From the NCBI GenBank assembly GCA_025331435.1, contig JAIWNI010000026.1, positions 186,001 through 250,000 on the forward strand: a stretch of DNA of 64,000 bases. Direction: 5' to 3'. This document shows positions 57,623 through 64,000 of this stretch, in pieces. The notes under the pieces are model-generated. The model ran no database searches. It saw nothing but the letters and a program-made list of their open reading frames with translations, and was not told the DNA's origin. The DNA is from Choanephora cucurbitarum (taxonomy: Eukaryota > Mucoromycota > Mucoromycetes > Mucorales > Choanephoraceae). The first letter of the stretch is position 1; every line of letters begins with the position of its first letter. The position numbers were made by a program, and so were the translations under genes.

Positions 57623-57737
57623 ATCCTAGACCTAAAGCGAGCAAGCCCTAATTTTTCTTCCTTTCTCTCTCTTTCTTGTAACACTTGATTTGTACCATCA
57701 CTTGCCCATCAAAACACAAAAAAGACAGACAATTGAA

Positions 57738-59610
57738 ATGAACACAACCCACGAAACAAAAGAATGGCATATGTCGCAAGCTCCTTTGCAGAATCCTTGT
57801 ATAGCTGAAAGTCCTGTAACTCAATCACCACAGTTACAACACTATCCGCCTATGGACCATCCTTATGGTCAGTCATTTCCTCAAACTTCTATGCATCCTC
57901 CCATGTAAGGTTTAACTAAATGAATGAAACTCATATGCTTACTGTATTGTATGGTAATTTTAGTCATCACCAGCTCTCACCTGCTGCTAATTTCTTGCCT
58001 TCTGGAAAGTCAGAGTCAGATCCACGTTTGCCTGGGTAATGTCCAAATAAGCTTTTATTTATTTATATTTCTGTTTCATCAATTTTTTTGGAATATTACT
58101 AACCTGTTCATTTTTCGATGATTCTTTTAGAATGATGGCACTTTCTCAGCCTAGCACCCCTCGTCCCAACCATCATCCTACCGCAACTTCTCCAAAAAAA
58201 GCCGACTTTGCTACCTCCTCCTTTCATACCACGCCTTACTCTCATCCTGTTTTGGCTCGCAAAAGAGGAAGAAGTGAACTTTTCTCGACCGAACTTGGAC
58301 CTTTTTTCAGTTCCACAAAGCCTGCTGACAATCTCTATGCACTAGATAGATCTACATTGTAAGACCTGGCTCATCGGTGGTTGTGATGGATTAAGACTAA
58401 CATAATTCTGTATTTAATTAGACTCAATATTCGTATCCAAGCTAAGATGGATAGAGGTTTCTTTTTAGCAGACAACGATTGGACTTGTTACCGTAGAAAC
58501 TACTTTCAAGTCAGTGGTGCATTCTCTGTGCTTGGAATGAGCCATTATTACAGCGAACAAGAGACCTTCTGTTTAGTTCAGATGGACGGCAACTTCTACC
58601 CTGTTCATGGTTTCTCGATGAACATCTCAGCTCGTGTTTCAAACAGCGATAAGAAGATTGAACTAGTTCAACATACTCCCAAGCGTGATAAAGGTCCTCA
58701 GTCTACCCCTTCACCAAAGTCTATTGTGCCTGGTGGTAACTTGAGCATGAGCTCTGTTGGCGCCAATCAAAGCATTGTTACATTTGAGCGAATTCAATTC
58801 AAGACTGCTACTGCCAATAATGGTAAAAGAAGAGCCGCGCAACAATACTACGTCTGTTTAGTAGATCTTTATGCGGAGATTGAAGGAAATAAGCGAGTCA
58901 AGATTGCTTCTTGTCAATCTGCACCTCTGGTCGTTCGTGGACGCAGTCCTGGTCACTACTCTGACAACCATGAGCGCTTTGAAAGCAACATGACAATGTC
59001 TCCCCCTCAACATGACGATCGATACGGCGCTCCTTTCCCTAGACCACCAATGACCCCACCTGGTGTGATGGGTCCTGAATATAGCTCACCTTATCCTTAC
59101 CAAAACTATTCTAATTACTCTCAATTCAGTCCCATTTCTGGTCAAATGCAGCCTGGCATGATGCCACACACACCTACTGGAGGCCCACCTCCCCACCACC
59201 AACAACAACATGGCCATCCCTATATGATGCCTGGAATGACTTCGGACCCCTCCTCTTCAGAGACATCATCGCCCGATCTCTACAGCAATGAATTTGGTGC
59301 TGGAAACAACGGAACAGCACCCGCACCTAACACAGGCAATGGGTTGCACGAGGAAGCTAAACTAGGCCACCATCAGTTACCTCATCCTACTAACCATAAT
59401 GGTATGGGTATGCCCATCAATGGCAATGGATGGAATCGTAGTCGTATGAACTCAAATGGTCACCAATCGCCTGCTGCTTACGACCAACAACATACATCAT
59501 ATTTCTCTCAGCCACCAAACCCACAAAGCACATACTCTAGCCCATCTACACCTTCAACACCTTATGGCGGTCCCATCTCTAGAAAATACAGTATTCAACA
59601 AACATCTTAA
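57738..59610 (+). CDS. NDT80/PhoG-like DNA-binding transcription factor
   Basis: Four exons (57738-57904, 57964-58035, 58131-58358, 58422-59610) give 551 residues. The first ~155 residues are Pro/Gln/His/Ser-rich (activation-type). The NDT80 PhoG-like immunoglobulin-fold domain spans about 120-320: TELGPFFSSTKPADNLYALD, IRIQAKMDRGFFLADNDWTC, YRRNYFQVSGAFSV, GFSMNISARVS, then FERIQFKTATANNGKRRAAQ and YYVCLVDLYAEIEGNKRVKI, with SAPLVVRGRSPGHY closing it. These carry the Arg/Lys residues used for DNA contact in Ndt80. The C-terminal 220 residues are low complexity in Pro, Gln, His, Asn and Ser. In ascomycetes the family controls meiosis (Ndt80), biofilm or acid phosphatase and protease genes; here the targets are unknown. 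A TATA-like element and CT-rich leader lie upstream. Confidence 0.92.
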
Positions 59611-59877
59611 TACTTCTTGGGCTGTGCCATGTATTATTATTGTTTCAACCAAAACCTATTCAGTTTTCTCTTTTTCTTTTTATTATTATGATGACCATAC
59701 CTCCTTACTTATATATTTTTGTATTTACACAACACTTGCCCTCTATACTATGTAATCTCACTGTTGAATCATGCTAGTACTTTTGTTTTTATTATTCTGT
59801 TTCATGCTTTTTTTTCTTTTCTCTTATTATAATTATCTGATAAATGAAAACATTCTAATCTTATTATTATTACCTTG

Positions 59878-59883
59878 AATAAA
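59878..59883 (+). terminator. Polyadenylation signal AATAAA of the NDT80-like gene
   Basis: AATAAA 267 bases after the stop in T-rich 3' DNA. Rather distant, so an earlier site may be used. Confidence 0.35.
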
Positions 59884-60107
59884 TATAATACATTTCTGTT
59901 TTACAAACGTCAAACTGACACAGTACATCTCTTTACCCTTTTTTTGTACTCTCAACAAAAGTAACATTTCATTTAGTGGAATACTTGTCGCACTAAATAC
60001 TTAAGAAATCTTTAGAGACGCGTAAATTTAAATGAGTTTTAATTAAAGCAGACTTATTTTCACTGAGACCTAAAGCAAAAAAAAAAGAGAACTTTTATGC
60101 TCATATC

Positions 60108-62321
60108 ATGATCCTTGATTGGAAGCGGTTTGAAAAAGTCATTGAATACGATAAGGAACACAAAGACAAGCATCAATATCTCGTGAATATTATTCAGAAC
60201 ACAGGGTTTTTGATCCTGTTCTTAAGACAGCTACATGAGGCAAAGATCTCTCTTTTAGATCAGATGAAGATTGAGATTAACTTGGCTTTTTCTAAACATA
60301 GGACTTGAAAAGCTTCCAAACTGCAAGTCAATGTGTAGAGCAATTTCCTAATGCAGGCATGCTTCTGACACAAGCTTCTGTAATGTTTACCATTTAAATC
60401 TGTTAAAACAGAACATTAAGCAACCAAAGTGAAACTAGATACATCCTTATATAGCATACAATACTGCTATTGCCAAATTGTTGATATCCGACTTGATAGA
60501 GTATAGCAAACTGAACGTAGAGACTCTCGACATCGATGACCAATATGACCTGAGCACAAATGAGCATAAGTTAGTTCTAAGCATTATACTTGCTATCCAG
60601 GTTAAATAAATGCTATTTAATATAGGTCAATAAGGTGGTGCGTCATTCGATTGCGGCGATTAGTGAGTGTATCACACACAAACGAAACCGAAAACAGCCA
60701 AGATGGTCTGATCGAGAAAATCAATAATCTTCTTGACTTGAACAAAGACAAACTGAACGTAAGAGTAAGATACAAGTCAAATCTCAATTGCAATAACTGT
60801 AACAAAATCAATAGAGATCATCTCTGAATCGACTGGCTGATCAATGCGTTGTTTTGTTGTATAACGAAAGATCAACTGTTGTTTTGGAAAAGCTTCTCTT
60901 GCAGATCTTGAGTGCTTCTAACAATGAGCCCACAGAGAGTCTATTACCAAACGAGTTCGTGTATAGTTTAGCCTATCAAATCATTGATGTTACCGATCCA
61001 CATAATCACTTTCAACAATGGTCTATTGATCTAAAAACAGAGTAAGTTCTTGGGCGCTTACGTGACACCTTGAAAGTAAATCGAATTGACTTTCTATTTT
61101 TATCTTTTTTTTAGACTTTTATTGAAACATAATGAATTGTTGGTGTTACAAATACTTAGCCTTATGCTTCTGTTTTTAGAAAGCCAAACCAATTATGAGA
61201 ACTTGGATGAGCTTTGTCAAAAGCTGAGCAAGAATGAATTGCTACAACTTGTATCAATTTCCAGTGATCTCAAAAAGGCATTTGTTGGTATATTTTCGAC
61301 TTATACCATTCGATTATCTGATTGGAGACTTATTCGAGCGCTACAATGTATCTATCGAATCTTGCAGTATTCACCACTTGTTCAATCATCAGCTGAGAAG
61401 GACACTCTGCCATCAGAGAGATATAACCACATGCTAAACTTTATTTACGGAGACGCCTTTAAAGATATAACCAATCGAAGAAATATCATATGGTGCTACA
61501 GTCTATCTTCAATTCAATTTATTTGGCAGTGTGTTAATTCACTTGTTCAGTGGTGCCAACAAGATTCACCTTGGACTTCTAACGTAAGACGCATGGGTAT
61601 ATTGATGCTCAACTGAATTGTACTGACAATTATAGATGGAGAACGTGCTTGCATATGTAAATTGGATAATATACCCCAGCCTAGATCACCGAGAATCACA
61701 ATCGCTTTATGATTTGAGAAGTTGGATACAATCAAGTCAAGGTATTATGATCCAATTGATAGTTGTTCAGGTAGCACGTTCTTTTGTCTAACTGTACGAT
61801 TTATTAGGCAACAATGGCATAGCAGTTTACCTCCCAGATGTTTATCATGACCTATTATGCAGCAACACACTTGTCTTCGCCTGTTTTGTCATTTCAATCT
61901 TTTTTTCATCAAGTAATCTCGGCGTGGAGAAACAGCGTTCATTGGTACTACTTATCATGTATTCATACTGTAATTCTATCTAAATGGTTTTTTATTTGGT
62001 ATAGGTAGAGCGCATTCTAGAGAAATTAGATCAGCATAAGAGGTGAGCACAAAAGCAGGAATGACGGTTTGTTCGACAGAGAAATTTGTGTATTCTATTC
62101 AAATCCTTCTTCTCCTCATCCTGTTGATTTCAAAATCCATAGAAACTTAACTAACGCCAAAACATTACGAACAGTGACCAATTAGGCAGAATTTACGCCA
62201 TTTTAGATTGCTTGTTTGATATCCAAAGCCATCCAAATTTGTATTTGTTAGATCAAGCAGTTGATACACAGGTGCTGATTACGCTTATTCATACTAGATA
62301 CTTTTAAGGCAATATTCGTAA
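60108..62321 (+). CDS. Helical multi-exon protein of unknown family
   Basis: I do not recognise the family. Exons that join in frame: 60302-60379, 60439-60569, 60626-60758, 60815-61041, 61115-61583, 61636-61770, 61823-61936, 62005-62042, 62175-62271, 62298-62321 (482 codons with stop). They are preceded by a first exon from the ATG at 60108. That exon reads openly to 60301 but runs into TGA if not spliced; a GTGAAT donor at 60183 would restore frame. The product, about 510-545 residues, is almost wholly alpha-helical and Leu-rich (ELLVLQILSLMLLFLESQ; RLSDWRLIRALQCIYRILQY; VNWIIYPSLDHRESQSLYDL), like large helical-solenoid scaffolds such as nucleoporins, but no diagnostic motif is visible. No signal peptide or membrane segment is convincing. 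Last exon is only 7 codons plus stop. Confidence 0.6.
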
Positions 62322-64000
62322 TCACAAGAAATGCGGTTAAAGTTCATTTAGCGACACCTCAGGATCAAATGATTCTGAATCTTATTTGCCCAAGAAGGAT
62401 ATACAGTTTGGTGCTCATAACAAGAATAAAAAAAAAAGGCTTTGTGTGATATTGCCAAAACCAGCAATAAGTTGATTATGCTCGTGTAACAAAGTTCTCA
62501 AAGTTGAAAAGCAAAAAAGAATAATCAAATGTTGTACAATTTGCGCCATAACTTAGAATTCATTGAAACTAAAGTATTCTTTCTCTTTTTTTGCGCGCAA
62601 AAGAAACAATCTATTTTTTTATTGAAATTATCTTCATAATAGTATTAAATTTCGATTGGTACATACAATCTTAATTTACATATTCGGTTAGATGACTATA
62701 TTCGACTTAATTATACATGCATTACAATTTAGCTTCATATTTCATTTTCAAATACTGATACATTGATAAGTGTAAGCTATTTCTGCTTGATTTTTAAGAA
62801 TATGGCGTGTGTCACATCTTGAAGTTTTGGGATTGTAAACAGAGGTTATCTTTTGTTCTGAAAGAAAATTAGGTACAAAAATAGTAAAGATCAGTAATTG
62901 TATAGTCTATCGAAATGTTATCAGCTTTTACCTTAAACAAAAGTGCTTTCTTTATAGGCTGGCTTTAGTTATTGAGCAATTTAAGTTCGCAAAAATATGG
63001 GGCCGTTGTTGACCTACTGATTAATCAGTTTCTCTTCTCTGATTTACAGTGTACGCCTTCCCCCCCCTTTTTTTTTTTACATACATCAACTCACCCTGAT
63101 ATTTTGCTCTTTACATCAAGTCTGCTTGAGCATATATAGCCGCAAAAGAAGACTAGTCGATTGAGTTTGGAACTCTTTGTCTGCTTAATTCTCAATACTT
63201 ATTGGTGGAAGGGCTAGATGAAAATAATAAATTGGCAGTAGACTCAAAATCTTATGGTATCTTTGTTGCTGGCTGATTAAGACGTACATAATTCGAAGTA
63301 TTGCTATGCTATTGGTTTTACACCGTATCAATTTGCTTCTGCATCACTCAAAAGACTGAGACCAAAGCCTATACTGCTTTTTGTTCGTTCAATAGCTATA
63401 GGACAAAAGCTTCCACTCATAAAATTCCAATTCATTCCATGTTGCATATTTTGATATTTTTGTGATTTCTACTCTATTGAAAATTAGCAGAAGAGACAAG
63501 GTATACAAAATGGTTTGATAGTATTGCAAGATAAATAAATGCAAACATAAAAGACGATAGTTGAAAGCAACCTACCTGTTTGCCATTTACATAGCAACTA
63601 GATCGTTCGCAGATTTTCATTCATACGGATCTTTTGTCTACTTTTTGACATAAATGAACTAAACAAGTCAGATAAAATATCTCGACAGAACAAACATATA
63701 GTTATTTTGGATAAATTGAAACTGAGTGATTCGTTTGTGGTATTCTCAGATATATACAGAAGGCTGATACTTTCTATTTTAGTTTCTCATTGAAGGTATT
63801 TAGAAAACGAATGCAATGTACAGCTCCTTTGAGTCTCTCAAGTCAATTTGGCCTAGAAGAAAAACACTCAAACTCAGCAAATACAGCCTGGATGCACGGA
63901 CATTTGTAGATTTGATAAGGGACTTCTTATTTCTCTTCACTCTAGTCTTTACATCATTATTTTTGCTTCTTTTGTATATTGTCTAAGCTCATTTATTCAA
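62322..64000. other. AT-rich spacer to the window end
   Basis: No gene supported. Contains a C-run followed by a T-run at 63060-63078 and several poly-A/T stretches. Confidence 0.4.

Larger units (their letters stand above)
55755..57737. other. Intergenic region between the spectraplakin-like gene and the NDT80-like gene
   Basis: Two kilobases of AT-rich spacer without supported genes; frames at 55947-56132 and 56973-57305 look spurious. The right end holds the promoter of the next gene. Confidence 0.4.

Noticed and set aside
1..64000. CRISPR arrays, bacterial operons, viral replication genes, rRNA
   Set aside because: None seen; gene structure is eukaryotic throughout.

Overview
The window looks like nuclear DNA of an early-diverging filamentous fungus, most likely Mucoromycota (Mucorales-type). 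It is AT-rich, and its genes carry many short introns (roughly 45-100 bp) with GTAAG-type donors and TAG/CAG acceptors. Starts tend to follow CT-rich leaders. The gene set is eukaryotic: cytochrome c1, a Not3/5 subunit, Slu7, a Vtc protein, Rav1/DmX, Oxr1 and an Ndt80-type factor. The species cannot be named from the sequence alone. Exon boundaries below were built by hand from splice signals and checked for continuous reading frame.

Layout. 1-3.1 kb: 3' part missing from cytochrome c1 (minus), an unrecognised coiled-coil gene (minus) and a TMEM50/Vps68 membrane protein (plus). 3.1-12.1 kb: gene-poor DNA with transposon and gene relics. 12.2-13.9 kb: an intronless SPX-VTC polyphosphate-polymerase-like gene. 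14.3-16.5 kb: NOT3 (minus). 20-21.9 kb: a TBC Rab-GAP. 23.7-25.2 kb: a fungal coiled-coil protein of unknown role. 25.2-29.1 kb: gene-poor, with one arm of a dispersed inverted repeat. 29.15-38.0 kb: a 32-exon RAV1/DmX gene, convergent with OXR1 (38.1-39.6 kb). 39.9-42.6 kb: DDAH, a possible tiny membrane protein and SLU7, all minus. 42.7-43.2 kb: a solo LTR with target-site duplication, then tRNA-Leu(AAG). 44-49.3 kb: gene-poor, with the second arm of the inverted repeat. 49.3-55.8 kb: a spectraplakin-like CH/spectrin/GAR giant. 57.7-59.6 kb: an NDT80-like transcription factor. 60.1-62.3 kb: an unrecognised helical multi-exon gene. The rest is AT-rich spacer.

Three genes concern the vacuole or acidic compartments. 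The VTC homologue belongs to the polyphosphate polymerase family. RAV1 is the V-ATPase assembly factor. OXR1 is a TLDc protein of the family that binds V-ATPase and, in yeast, promotes its disassembly. RAV1 and OXR1 lie tail to tail with only 134 bp between their stop codons. The others are housekeeping: respiration (CYT1), mRNA decay/transcription (NOT3), splicing (SLU7), membrane traffic (TBC GAP, Vps68-like) and cytoskeleton (spectraplakin-like).

I found no clearly new multi-gene system. The points most worth checking are the RAV1-OXR1 pair, the fungal spectraplakin-like architecture, the VTC protein without its membrane domain, the inverted repeat pair 21 kb apart, and several small or relic reading frames.
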